Shown here piece by piece: positions 34,061 to 43,533 of a stretch of DNA of 64,000 bases. The translations under genes and the position numbers were made by a program. Origin of the DNA: Effrenium voratum. Lineage: Eukaryota; Sar; Dinophyceae; Suessiales; Symbiodiniaceae. The notes under the pieces are model-generated. The model did not search any database and was not told the origin of the DNA. It saw nothing but the letters and a program-made list of their open reading frames with translations. Every line of letters starts with the position of its first letter. Within the stretch, counting starts at the first letter, position 1. The stretch lies in contig CAUJNA010001010.1 of the NCBI GenBank assembly GCA_963377175.1, positions 7,501-71,500 of the forward strand, read 5' to 3'.

Positions 34061-35969
34061 TACTTTCACAAGATCAAGCACTGTCTTTGTGGCAAAGAGC
34101 TTGTTGACGGCTCGTATGAAGTGTGGCTAGCCGTCGTTCTTACTCCCTCTGTCTTCTTACCACTCCTGCTTCTCTCTATCTATCGGGCCTCGCCCTCAAC
34201 GATCCTTGCTGCGCGTGTCCGACCCAAGCCTCCTCCCTATGCCCCTGTAGATTCAAGGTTGTTGGCCACGCCTTCGCACTGCGCCACCCGCGACAACGCG
34301 CAGGTCAACCTCTTCAGTTCGCGCGTTCGATGATCAAGCACTGTTCTCTTCTCGGTTGAGCGACCCACGTCGTCCATCTCAAACGCGCCTGTCGTGTCTC
34401 TGAATCGTGTCAGAAGCTTGCTCGTTCTTCTCCGCGTAAAGGTGTGTAGCGATGCTCTAGGCTTGCGTCACCTGATCGTCACCTTAGCTTCCTCCACCTT
34501 CCTTAAGATGAGCTTCTTCCTCGGCTGACGAGTTTGGCTGGAACTCGGAGGTGACTTCGATCTATCCTTCTTCGCTGGGCTGGCTTCACACCTCTCCTTC
34601 GGCGTCGACCTCGACGACTCTCTTTTGTCATCCTCGCTTGCCCGTGTCTCACGCCTCACCTTCTTCTTCAGGGTGACACTTGAAGCGTCTCGCGGGCGAT
34701 GCGCCCAGCTGGACGACAACACGCTGCTTGTCAACTTCAACACACGTTCCCCACAGGAGCTAGCAGTCAAAATAGTTCAGCTTCAACCACGCCAATCCAG
34801 CCTTGGCCATCATCTCGGACCACAACGCTCGCCTATCAGATCTTGAAAGCCCTTGCTTCAACGGGCGACTCCAGCTGTTCCATGTAATGTTGCAGCACAT
34901 CCTCTCGCAATACCAAGGGGTCCGTTTCGCACAGCGACCGGGCGGGCGGCCATTCCGGCGGGTCTCTGCCATGAACAAGGCACTGCGGTTACACCGCCCG
35001 CGCGTGTTCTCACCAAGCAACATTGCCTTCAGTCTTATGTGAGCGCTGCGTCGTCGGCTACGCCAACACCTCGGGGCGCACAGAGTGTAGCGACCCGTAT
35101 TTGTTGAGCGCTTCTCTGTGCTCCAGCGCGCCATCAATGCGCGTAAGCCAATCAACTCCGCCTCCAGACGTTGACACCCCTGCCTTGCACACTGCGCTCA
35201 GAAATATGGAGAAAGGCAACGGGGTCAGCAACCTTTCCCTAATGCCCGACTTGCGTAACACTCTGAACCTTTGTTTGGATAGCGCTATCCACGAAATGGA
35301 CGCGCTTTGCCCCGGGCAATTTCCATGGCCATTTCCAGGGTACAAGCAATATCCGTAGCGCCTCCTAGCTCTCAAGCCACATTGCATTTTGGACGCGATC
35401 CTGTTGCGGTTCACATGTTCGGCCAGTTTGGCGTCTGATCCGATCCGATCTCTCTTCTTGAGGTGGCCCTAAAGAGGGTTCCGTCTATACCACAAACGTA
35501 GCTGCGTCAGGCAATGGCGCTCGTTCCCGGGCTCGTGCGGGTTCAGCGCAGAGCTTTCAGAAGTCACGAAAAGAAGGGGGTCGCAATGTTTGGCCCACGG
35601 ACCGCTCGTTCCAGCTAAGGACACAGCCAACGTAGTTCGCCAGGCCTCTTAGGCGTGTGAATCCGCAAATTGATGTAGATGTAGATGCCCAACTTAATTC
35701 ATCCTCCTTTCGCCACCATTCATTGATCATGCTGACTTCGGCCTTTTCATTCTGGAGCTCGTGTGCCAGGAGGCGCCCTACTCCTTCTTTAACCAGCCCA
35801 GCTCCGCAAGCTTTCCTGATTGGAGCTGCGACTGCGATTCGCCAACTACTGTGCTCCTGCAACTAGCGCGCACCCAAGCATCTTACACCCATCCGGACTA
35901 ACCGCTTTTTTTGAACGAGGTCACGGAGACGTCAGCCAACTCCTCGCTAAGCTTGCGGCGCTGCTTTTC
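34061..35969. other. Unassigned DNA; possible decayed coding strand
   Basis: On the minus strand a frame at 34468-34770 encodes a Lys/Arg/Ser/Pro-rich stretch, and neighbouring frames give short protein-like blocks (for example CETDPLVLREDVLQHY near 34900). I could not assign these to a family, and stops interrupt them. No other feature was seen. Confidence 0.3.
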
Positions 35970-36175
35970 AGACTTTTTTGCCCCTAATTGAATCATCACT
36001 TTTTGATCACCATGAGGGCTGCCGCCCCCCCCCAAACCCCCCCGCTACTTTTTGGATTTTTGGCAGAGATTAACACGCACCGGGGCTGCCGCCCCCCCAA
36101 GCCCCCTGCTATGTTTTAAGTGTTTTACAGGGATTAGTTTGCCCGTGTTTGAATCCTCACTTTTACCATGAGGCC
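35970..36175 (-). repeat. G/C-run dispersed repeat, two units
   Basis: AATTGAATCATCACTTTTTG, CATGAGGGCTGCCGCCCCCC and CCGCTACTTTTTGGATTTTT mark the first unit. A more diverged second unit follows from about 36080. The following bases (36187-36216, GAACTGATGATGCTGAAGAC...) resemble the GAACTTGCGA...GAGGATGCAGGAAGCC word that accompanies this family at 51618 and 52166. Confidence 0.85.
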
Positions 36176-36216
36176 TTGCCGCATAGGAACTGATGATGCT
36201 GAAGACGCAGGAAGCC

Positions 36217-37489
36217 AAGGCCCTCGATTTGCTGGTGATGCCCCAGCTGGACATGCGGGGGATGTTGAAAACAATGCTGGTGATGTTGACGGACCAGCTT
36301 AAAATACGTACATTTCGCGAGAAAATGCTGTAAATTACAGCACTTTAGTTGCCAGGACGGAAAGCAACAAATCCCAAAAAAACAAAAATCCAAAATTTGG
36401 CGCTCCTCATCGCCCCTGCCTCGCTTGCCTCTCTTCGTCCTGTTTTGTAAGAAACCCGACGGTAAACTGCTGACGTGTTGAATCTGCAACAACCCAAAGT
36501 GTAAAAAGGGACTGCCAACAACACATTCAGCAACAGGCACGCACGCCTGTTTGCATCGAGCTGACGAATGCTGGGCGGGGTCGTCCTCTAGGTCTCAAAA
36601 GACCTCTTGCAGGGAGCGCAGGGAGCTGGGGCGACCAGGATGTCCGTTGCGCGAGCGCAGTTGCGCGGAGAAGTTGGTTCACGCAGCTGAACTCTGTCAA
36701 CTCAAGAATGGTCTTCTGGGCCCGATTTTTGGTGAGTTTCTCACTCATGCAACTTTCTTTGATTCTTCCTCACACGCTTGCGCAGATCCTCAATGCTGAG
36801 AGCGCAAACCAGCCAACATGTCTCAAGCTCTGCCGCTGCGAGAAGTCATCTTGCACGAGCAAGTGCCCTGGGCGCAAGGAGTATCAGTAGCCATGAGGCC
36901 AGCGCGTGTGTGTTTGTGTGGAGAAGGAAAAGCATGGGGCTAGGTGTGGAGCACCCGCTGCCTCATTTTGATTGGGCGACTGGCTATAGCGTCGTTCCAC
37001 TTGTCTCGGTCACTCACGTCCACAGGCTGGTTGCAAGAGAAGAAAGATCGGCGGGTGCAAGGATGTCGCGAGAAAGACTCGTGACAGCCGTCGTGACTGG
37101 CCTCGATGGCGAAAGCCTGCGCCGTCCACAGCAGGCGGGCTTCTTTCAAAACTCCGCGTGACAACCAATGATCTCTTTTGGTCACTGACAAGGACGCCGC
37201 GAAAGAACAAGGCCCCGTGCACAAAGCGTGCTGAAAACCAAAATGAGACCCACAACTTCAGACACCGTGCGCAAGTGATCTCATTGTGTCTGGGGCCACC
37301 CAGTGATGCTTTGAGGGAGCCAGCATGAAGCAGCTGAACAAGTTGGCGCCTTCCACGTGAAGCAGATTCGCCGCCTGTGAGTCAAGGATATTGAGTCTAT
37401 CCCGCTGAAACCCTGTTGGCGCTTCTGACGCAGGGAGCTTCTGCGCGCGAACTTCGTTAGGCGCGAAATGCCAGCGGGTTAGATCACAC
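36217..37489. other. Unassigned DNA; no recognisable gene
   Basis: Overlapping frames of 60-127 codons on both strands without a motif; nothing further seen. Confidence 0.5.
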
Positions 37490-38215
37490 CCACCCCCTTA
37501 GGGTCCGAAACTCTGAACATGCAACCTACATTTTCCAACCCCCTCCCCCTCCCAGAAAACAAATGTAAGAGTGTCCCTGGTGTATATTTTCAGGTTTTCT
37601 TTTGTTTGGGGGAGGGGTGGGGGGGGGGGCTTAAAATGTAGCTTGCACCTGGGCACGTAGAAGTTACATTTTCTCAGGGCACGTAGAAGTTACATTTTCT
37701 CAGCCCCCCCCCCCCTCCCACCACAAAAAATATTGACATGTTCAAGGATTGTCAAGGATTTCCTGCTGGGAAGCTTGACAGGGAAGGGTGGAGGCAGTGG
37801 GCGGGGGGTGGGAGATTTTTGAGGATGGTTGACGCAGATTGATCCCACGTCTGCCCCGATTTCCGGATGGGCTCAGGTAGGATGGCAAACAAAGCAGCAC
37901 CACGCAATCAGGATTTGAAAAGCAGTGTCCCCACGCTGTCTACAATTTGGCAATGACAATGTCCCTTGATACCATCCCTGATTAGTCTCCTAGCATGTCC
38001 AATCTCCACACTCAAGCACCTGAAAAATGTAATATTACATTTTCCTGAACATTTAACTTGGCTATGTGTGAGGTGCCTTGGCTGACGCGGCGAAAATGTA
38101 ATCTTACATTTTTCAGGTTTGCAGACAAAAATGTAACCGCTGCATGCTTGAGGCGGCAAACCCCAGAAAATGCAAACTACATTTCCAGACCCCCCCCCCT
38201 AAGGGGGTGAGGATG
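37490..38215. repeat. TTACATTTT / poly-G block with small palindromes
   Basis: The word ACATTTTC, or its complement AAATGTAA, recurs at least nine times. A 26-bp unit starting GGGCACGTAGAAGTTACATT is tandemly doubled at 37651-37702. Perfect palindrome AAATGTAATATTACATTT lies at 38025-38042. Runs of G (37608-37629) and C (37706-37717, 38190-38199) are interspersed. The block is bracketed by CCCCCTTAGGG and CCCCTAAGGGGG. Confidence 0.7.
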
Positions 38216-38646
38216 TTAGATCGAGTGTACTGTTGCGCGCGCAGATGCAAAAGGCAGCAATTCTTACAGCGTTGAGCTTGGGGCGCATAACCTTGCGCGC
38301 CTCACGATTTTTTTGATTGTCGGCGTAGCGGGCCCAGTGTCTGACACTGGGAACGTCATGTTCGTATGGCCCGCGTCTTGCGAGAACTCTTACGTAGAAC
38401 GCGCGAAATCAGAGTGTAGTCAGCTAAGTCTCCGCGTTGAGTCATTCCCAGCACACGCAGCGCATTTGCATTTTGATGCGCTCCGGCGCTCCGGGCGCCT
38501 GGGGGCAAGCGCTTTCGCACGGAAACTGCGTTTTCAATCAACATGGGGAACGTGGCGCCTCGTTCCGCAACTCATGACAGACAGATTGGCGTCATGCCGG
38601 GTTCTCACAGTGATACGGGTCACAGATGTCTGCGAACGCATCGATG
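38216..38646. other. Unassigned DNA before the G-rich array
   Basis: One open frame of 113 codons on the plus strand without recognisable motifs; nothing else seen. Confidence 0.5.
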
Positions 38647-39043
38647 CCCGATGATTGAAAAAGTGATGATTCAATTAAAGGCGCGGGGTTGGGGGGGGAG
38701 GGGGGGGCAGCCCCCCCCATGCTGATCAAAAAAATGATGATTCAAGTAGTAGGGGCAAAAAGTCTACAAAATAGCGGGGGGGTTGGGGGTGGCGGCAGCG
38801 CCACCCCCCATGATGATTGAAAAAGTGGATCGAAAAGTGGCAGTCGCTGATGATGCAGGAAGCCAGCCCCCCCAATGATGATTGAAAAAGTGATGGTTCA
38901 ATTAGGGGTGCCTTTTACTTCTGCCAAAAACGGAAAAAGTGGGGGGGGGGGGGGGGCGGCAGCCCCCCCATGATGTTCGACAAAATGATGATTCAATTAG
39001 AGGCAAAAAGTCTAAAACATAGCGGGGGGGCGGGGGGGGGGGG
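38647..39043 (+). repeat. G-rich dispersed repeat array (left of copia element)
   Basis: Five units starting near 38647, 38719, 38809, 38873 and 38969, each based on ATGATTGAAAAAGTGATGAT followed by TCAATTAGGGG, GTCTAAAAAATAGC and a G-run/GGCAGCCCC hairpin. The array is interrupted at 39043 by the copia LTR and resumes at 51459. Confidence 0.9.
39039..39043 (+). repeat. Copia target-site duplication, 5' copy
   Basis: GGGGG directly before the 5' LTR, matching 51459-51463. Because the site is a G run the exact length cannot be proved. Confidence 0.6.
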
Positions 39044-39326
39044 TGTTTGGTTTGTTACACAATTGATCTCCCGCAACCATTTGGCTCGAGGCGCTGTCTG
39101 TATCATAGCAACACTCATGATTGCGTGACAAAGGAACCTTTGCAGGCCGCTTACAGGAATACCCACAAGACAATCCACCAGGCACAATCCATCCTCCAAT
39201 CATCCATAGTGGCAATAGTGGCATATTGGATTCTCTCCGGAATAGATCCAGGCACCTAAACAACGACCTCTACTACCAAGGGTACCAGTTCCCTTCTGGG
39301 ATAAGGTGCCCCGGCAGTGGGCCTCA
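39044..39326 (+). repeat. 5' LTR (283 bp)
   Basis: Starts TGTTTGG and ends GGCCTCA. Homologous throughout to 51185-51458. Contains a spliced-leader-like segment at 39071-39090. An 11-base stretch near 39213 (ATAGTGGCATA region) is absent from the 3' copy. Promoter and polyadenylation signals were not identifiable. Confidence 0.93.
39071..39090 (+). promoter_or_regulatory. Spliced-leader-like segment in the 5' LTR
   Basis: CCGCAACCATTTGGCTCGAG. Compared with the dinoflagellate spliced leader 3' part GTAGCCATTTTGGCTCAAG it has two changes in the GTAGCC part, one T missing from the T run and one further change (A to G) near the end. The 3' LTR copy lacks the last change. Confidence 0.45.
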
Positions 39327-39331
39327 ATTTG

Positions 39332-39346
39332 TGGTAGCGGAGCGGG
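39332..39346 (+). promoter_or_regulatory. Primer binding site (initiator-tRNA-Met type)
   Basis: TGGTAGCGGAGCGGG begins 5 bases after the LTR. TGGTA...GAG is the usual complement of the 3' end of eukaryotic initiator tRNA-Met and the common copia primer. The dinoflagellate tRNA sequence would be needed to confirm pairing. Confidence 0.75.
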
Positions 39347-39394
39347 TTTTCCGCAGAGATCCAATGGAAGACGTCATCCGATGGAGAAGGCTTC

Positions 39395-40558
39395 ATGGAA
39401 GCCTATTCGAGTATGGCCAAATCACAAGGCTATACGGAGGAAACACTCAATCTACCGATGACCGCCAAGCAGCCGCCATCGTACGACGGAAAAGTCAGCT
39501 GGTTCAGGTATGAAGAACTCGTGGACGACTGGGTGACAATCACAACAGTGGAAGCACCCAAGAGAAGACCTCTGCTCAAAAGCAGACTCACTGGAGATGC
39601 ATACATGTGTAAGGCAGTCCTCCAAAATGACCTTCTGCAAGATCCTGACGAAGGAGTCAACTACTTCAAGAACACGCTGAAGAAGTACTTTTTGAAAGGT
39701 GCGACAAATGTGTATCTGTACAGGCTCCTCAGTTTCTTCAATCATCGAAGGCAGAACGAAGGCAGCATGGATGGACTTGATGCCAGTTTTTACGGCACAG
39801 CCCCCATCATTTCGACAGCCCTGCTCAATGAGGATGATCCAGTAGTCCTCAGACAATATATCACGGGAATGCAGGACACACAGCGGGACGCATTTCTCTT
39901 CGGGGATAATCTCATTGCACAGTTTTTCATCACCCAGAGTGAATTGTCAGATCAACAGAGAGAGAGACTGACAAGTGCAATGTCATTGAGAAACATCTCA
40001 CTAGAGAACTACTCCTATGAGATGCTGAAGACACACTACCATGAACTCTTCATCACAACCAGGACATCCATTCAAGATCCATCCATCCGACCTCAAGGCA
40101 ACCGAAGCAACACATTCTTCATCATCGAACAAGGTGAATATGAAGGAGAAGAAGGCTTCTGGGTTGAGGATGAAGAAGGACTTGAAGGATTCATGTCAAG
40201 CAACGATGAAGAGACATTCTGGGTCCTCGAGGAGAACGATGCGTTCATAGCAAGAAAAGTGTCGGGGCGGAACTTCAAATTCAAGAAGAACAAAGGAAAA
40301 GGAAAATCAGGAAACAATAAGGGCAGTCACCAACGAGGTGGCTTTAACCCCTTCAGAAAAAGCGGTTTTGGCGGAAAGGCCAATATGGCCAACGAAAGCT
40401 ACGATCCCTACGACCAGGCATATTGGGGAAAAGGCAAAGGAAAGAAGGGAAAGAAAGGAAAATCAAAATTCCAATATCCCTATGATGGAAACAAGGAGTT
40501 GCTAGGTCCTCCTTTGTTTCGGATGATTTTGCTGCACAGACAGTTTCACTCTTGGTGA
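39395..40558 (+). CDS. gag: Copia Gag protein (C-terminus replaced by inversion junction)
   Basis: Structural protein of the retrotransposon particle. The first ~365 codons look native: a helical capsid-like body (KSRLTGDAYMCKAVLQND, RQYITGMQDTQRDAF), an acidic segment around residues 245-280 and a basic Gly/Lys tail (KGKGKSGNNKG and KGKGKKGKKGKSK) ending in FQYPYDGN. There is no CCHC zinc knuckle; the basic tail may do the RNA binding. From about 40491 the frame reads antisense sequence and ends at 40558. The start chosen is the first ATG of the open frame after the primer binding site; a further in-frame start further upstream is possible. Confidence 0.85.
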   Translation: MEAYSSMAKSQGYTEETLNLPMTAKQPPSYDGKVSWFRYEELVDDWVTITTVEAPKRRPLLKSRLTGDAYMCKAVLQNDLLQDPDEGVNYFKNTLKKYFLKGATNVYLYRLLSFFNHRRQNEGSMDGLDASFYGTAPIISTALLNEDDPVVLRQYITGMQDTQRDAFLFGDNLIAQFFITQSELSDQQRERLTSAMSLRNISLENYSYEMLKTHYHELFITTRTSIQDPSIRPQGNRSNTFFIIEQGEYEGEEGFWVEDEEGLEGFMSSNDEETFWVLEENDAFIARKVSGRNFKFKKNKGKGKSGNNKGSHQRGGFNPFRKSGFGGKANMANESYDPYDQAYWGKGKGKKGKKGKSKFQYPYDGNKELLGPPLFRMILLHRQFHSW

Positions 40559-41402
40559 GATCCCCGGAGGGAAACTTGATGCTGTTGTCATCATCATAGA
40601 CATAGTTGGTGAGGCCTTTGTGAGCAATTTCTTCATGTGCCTTCACTCTTGCAATCCAGCGAGGTCGACGAGCGCACGTCCTGTACCGGATACTGGAACT
40701 GCTTGACGGTTCATGCCAAAGGCTTTGCATGTGATCTTGTCACATTGAGGTGTGTGCTCGATGGTCATGTAGAGGTTCCGCATCTGACTGATGCTGAGGA
40801 GGATCGGTACAGTTCCTTGTTCAAGGACGTCGATGTTGGTACTGCATGGAGGAGTTGTGTGATATCGAAAATGCAGGGTCCAATTTACCCTGGCGGTCTC
40901 TCCGTTTGCAAAAGTGATGTACTGATAGGAGATGATGTCCTTCATGTAAAACGCTGGAAAGGCATGCCAGCTGCCCATAGATCTGGTACATCCATTGTCC
41001 AGAATCCCAGAATCGCATAGGTCGGATTGCGCTGAGGGTTGATGACAGGCGCCATCAGCTTTGTTGCCAGAAAACTATGATTTGTTGTGACGGACAGATT
41101 GTGTTCTGAAACTGTATCTGATTGGATCAGCTTCCTGTGGATGGCCTTTTTCTCATGATGCGCATCATGGAATGCCATTAGCGCGCTAGATGTCTCATGG
41201 GATGAGTACCAGCCATGTTCGTTCCATGTCCATGATTGATCCCAGTCTTGGTCTGTCCAACCGGCATAGGTAGGCTCTATGGATGGTGCAGTCTGCTGGA
41301 TGGCGGGCTGCTCCTCCGTTTTCTCTGCAGTGGCTGCGAACGTCTTGGATTTCCCTTTTGCATGTCCGCTCTTTCCTTTGCCATTCTCTAAGGTCATTGG
41401 GT
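40491..41402 (-). pseudogene. Inverted internal block: Gag tail and aspartic protease
   Basis: Read on the minus strand, about 910 bp continue the missing part of the element. First comes a Gag tail with another Gly/Lys motif (GKGKSGHAKGKSKTF) and Trp-rich WTDQDWDQSWTW. Then comes a retroviral-type protease with LDNGCTRSMGSW (about 41000 down to 40965), followed by VFANGET-like FANGETARVNW and VPILLSISQMRNL. Last is a linker ending KSSETKEDLATP. The active-site triplet is DNG where D-S/T-G is expected, and a frameshift precedes it. Joining the minus-strand start to Gag at 40490 restores a continuous frame, so this is a local inversion and not a separate gene. Confidence 0.85.
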
Positions 41403-42751
41403 CTCAAAAGCAGGACCATTGGATCCTTGACAAAAAGAAGAAGCAGCTCATCCGTGTGCACATCACGCCCTGAAAGGCGCTGTTCACACCAAATGGGGCC
41501 AAGGAGTGTCCAATCAATCCTGACAACATTAGCCGAGAGCGTACTACGGAAATCATTGACGCATCCGTAGGTGGAGATCCAGACATCCTAGAAGACAATT
41601 GGAGACTTACATCCCAGGCAAATAAACCAATGATTAACCTGTGGATAGGTAAGACCAGTTTCACCTTCGCGGACAATTCGGTTAAGGACGAAGAAGCAGG
41701 TTCAGGATCGGCAGCAGACAGGATCATCGACAAGAAGGGCCGGTCGACCATTGAGCCAGATCCTTTCGCACTATCCTCAGAAGAACCAACATCGCTTCCG
41801 CTTGCCCTAGGCAGAACCCACAAGCGATTGTCAAATCCCGAAGAGTTGAAGAAGCTCCACCTCCAGCATCATCACATGACAACAGATCAATTTCGATTTG
41901 GAACTCGCGCACTTCGTTTGCCGAAATCAACACTCGATCTATTTGACAAAATCCGAAGTGAATGTGAAGTTTGCCAAGCGGCAAAACATGCACCATCACG
42001 AAGCAAGACGAGTGGACTTCGAGCGGACACCTTTGGTGACATGACAGTCATTGATCACTGTCAAGTTCCTCTTGGAACAGGAGAACACATCATTGTTTTT
42101 GTCATCCTGGATGGAGCAACAACATTGCTCACTGCAGAGGCAGTGACAACTACGCAAGAAGTCGAGAACATCACTGTCCTCAGGAACTATTTTGACCAGT
42201 ACCATTTGCAGCCCAAATCAGTTGTCGCAGATCAAGCCTTCATGACAGAGACATGGGAACATTTCTATCAGTCCCTTGACATCACGCCGATGTCCTTGGG
42301 ACCGAATACACCATGGCCCAATCGAGCTGAAGCAGCGGTTCGACTCCTGAAGGCACAACTCAAGATCATGCTAAGTTCCATCAAGGCAGGAACAGCACCT
42401 GCAACACTGAAGAAAGTGACATATAGACAGCTGGTGAAGGCCGCTGCAATTGTCAGGAATCAGACTGTCACCTACGGGGGTGTAACACGATTGGAGCTCG
42501 CATTCGGAAGACGACCAGCAGATCTCATCCAACTCGATGTCGCAACACCAACTCAGTTGACGATTGACAGGAATGAAGAAGAGCTGACAGCCATCCAGAT
42601 CAAGCAGCTGTCCAAGCAAGCATTCCAAGAAGCGCGTCAATCCGAAGACATCCGACGAGACCTTGCTCAAAATCTCCAAATGAGTTCTAAGCCTGGCAGG
42701 AATACAAATCCAAAATCCGTTCCGATGGAAGCAAGGGAGGAATATTGCTAA
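41403..42751 (+). pseudogene. Copia GAG-pre-integrase and integrase core
   Basis: Catalyses insertion of the cDNA into the genome. The frame opens with DHWILDKKKKQLIRVHITP, then an in-frame TGA at 41471-41473 (one change from an Arg codon) and continues KALFTPNGAKECP. Counting from the ATG at 41630, an HHCC zinc-binding module is formed by the His cluster at 77-82 and Cys112/Cys115. The DDE triad is Asp142 (VIDH), Asp201 (VADQAF) and Glu234 (NRAEAAVRLLK). The catalytic residues are intact. The frame is lost near 42685 and the domain continues in frame 1. Confidence 0.9.
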
Positions 42752-42873
42752 AAGGGAAGGTCATTTCCATTGAAGGAGCAATGGTAGGACTTGATCTTGG
42801 GACTCGTCTCATTAAGGTTAACATGACGAAGGTCAAGAAGGATGAAACCATCCCTCCGGGAAACCTGGAATAG
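42691..42873 (+). pseudogene. Post-integrase beta-rich segment
   Basis: Frame-shifted continuation of the integrase: AWQEYKSKIR, then GGILLKGKVISIEGAMVG and LIKVNMTKVKKDE, ending at a TAG. Short alternating hydrophobic strands suggest a small barrel-like domain, as often follows integrase cores. Its role is unknown. Confidence 0.5.
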
Positions 42874-42881
42874 ACCTTCTA

Positions 42882-43533
42882 TTGCCAGAAGAGCGAGAAT
42901 CCTTGCAGAAGGAGCAACCCGGCTCCTCTGCAGACGCCAAGAAAGAGGGGTCATCCGCACCAGCTCCTAAGCCAAGATCCTCAGCGCCATTACGTATCGC
43001 GGGAAAAACAACTCCCAAACCTGCAGAACCTCATCCGGCAGAGAACAATTTCGTCGAGGACCTCACATCCGTTCCTGAACAAGCACTGTGGAATTGTGTA
43101 CGTAAAGGAAAGATCCACGTTCTCAAGATCTTTGCGGGAAGTGCCAGATTCAATCAATGCAGTGCGCTCTCAGGTCTTAAGGTTGGGACTCCCGTAGACA
43201 TCCGCGCCGGATTCGACGTAATGACATCCAAGGGACGACACATGGTCATGGAGATCATCAGGGAACAAGCACCTGATGTCATCCTAATGGCACCGGTCTG
43301 TGGACCATGTCAAATATGCAGAACATCCAACAAGACCAACAAAAGGTCGGGGGAAAGCGGAGACCGTGGTTGAATTTGTGGCATCCATTGCGCGATATCA
43401 GCTGGGGCACAGAAGATACTTCATCATTGAAAATCCTCAGACATCCAGGATATGGTATCTGAAATGTATGCAACAGTTGTTTTCAGATCCATCCGTGACC
43501 TGCGGAGATTTCCATTTCACTAAAAGATCCTGA
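42882..43533 (+). pseudogene. Methyltransferase-like insert between integrase and RT
   Basis: After a Ser/Pro/Lys-rich linker, frame 3 carries VLKIFAGSARFNQ (residues 80-92; like the S-adenosylmethionine-binding motif of cytosine-5 methyltransferases) and DVILMAPVCGP (132-142; at the place of the catalytic PCQ motif). A base is missing right after CGP (about 43307), where GPWS would be expected. Frame 1 then gives VVEFVASIARYQ and FIIENPQTSRIW (43417-43455; comparable to the ENV motif). Motif order and spacing suit a small C5-methyltransferase-like fold. The canonical Pro-Cys-Gln is not conserved, so activity is doubtful. An unrelated Rossmann-like domain is the alternative. Confidence 0.45.

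Noticed and set aside
34468..35414. Minus-strand basic frame and scattered protein-like blocks, possibly a decayed gag-like gene
   Set aside because: No identifiable motif and many stops; kept only as a note in the region entry.
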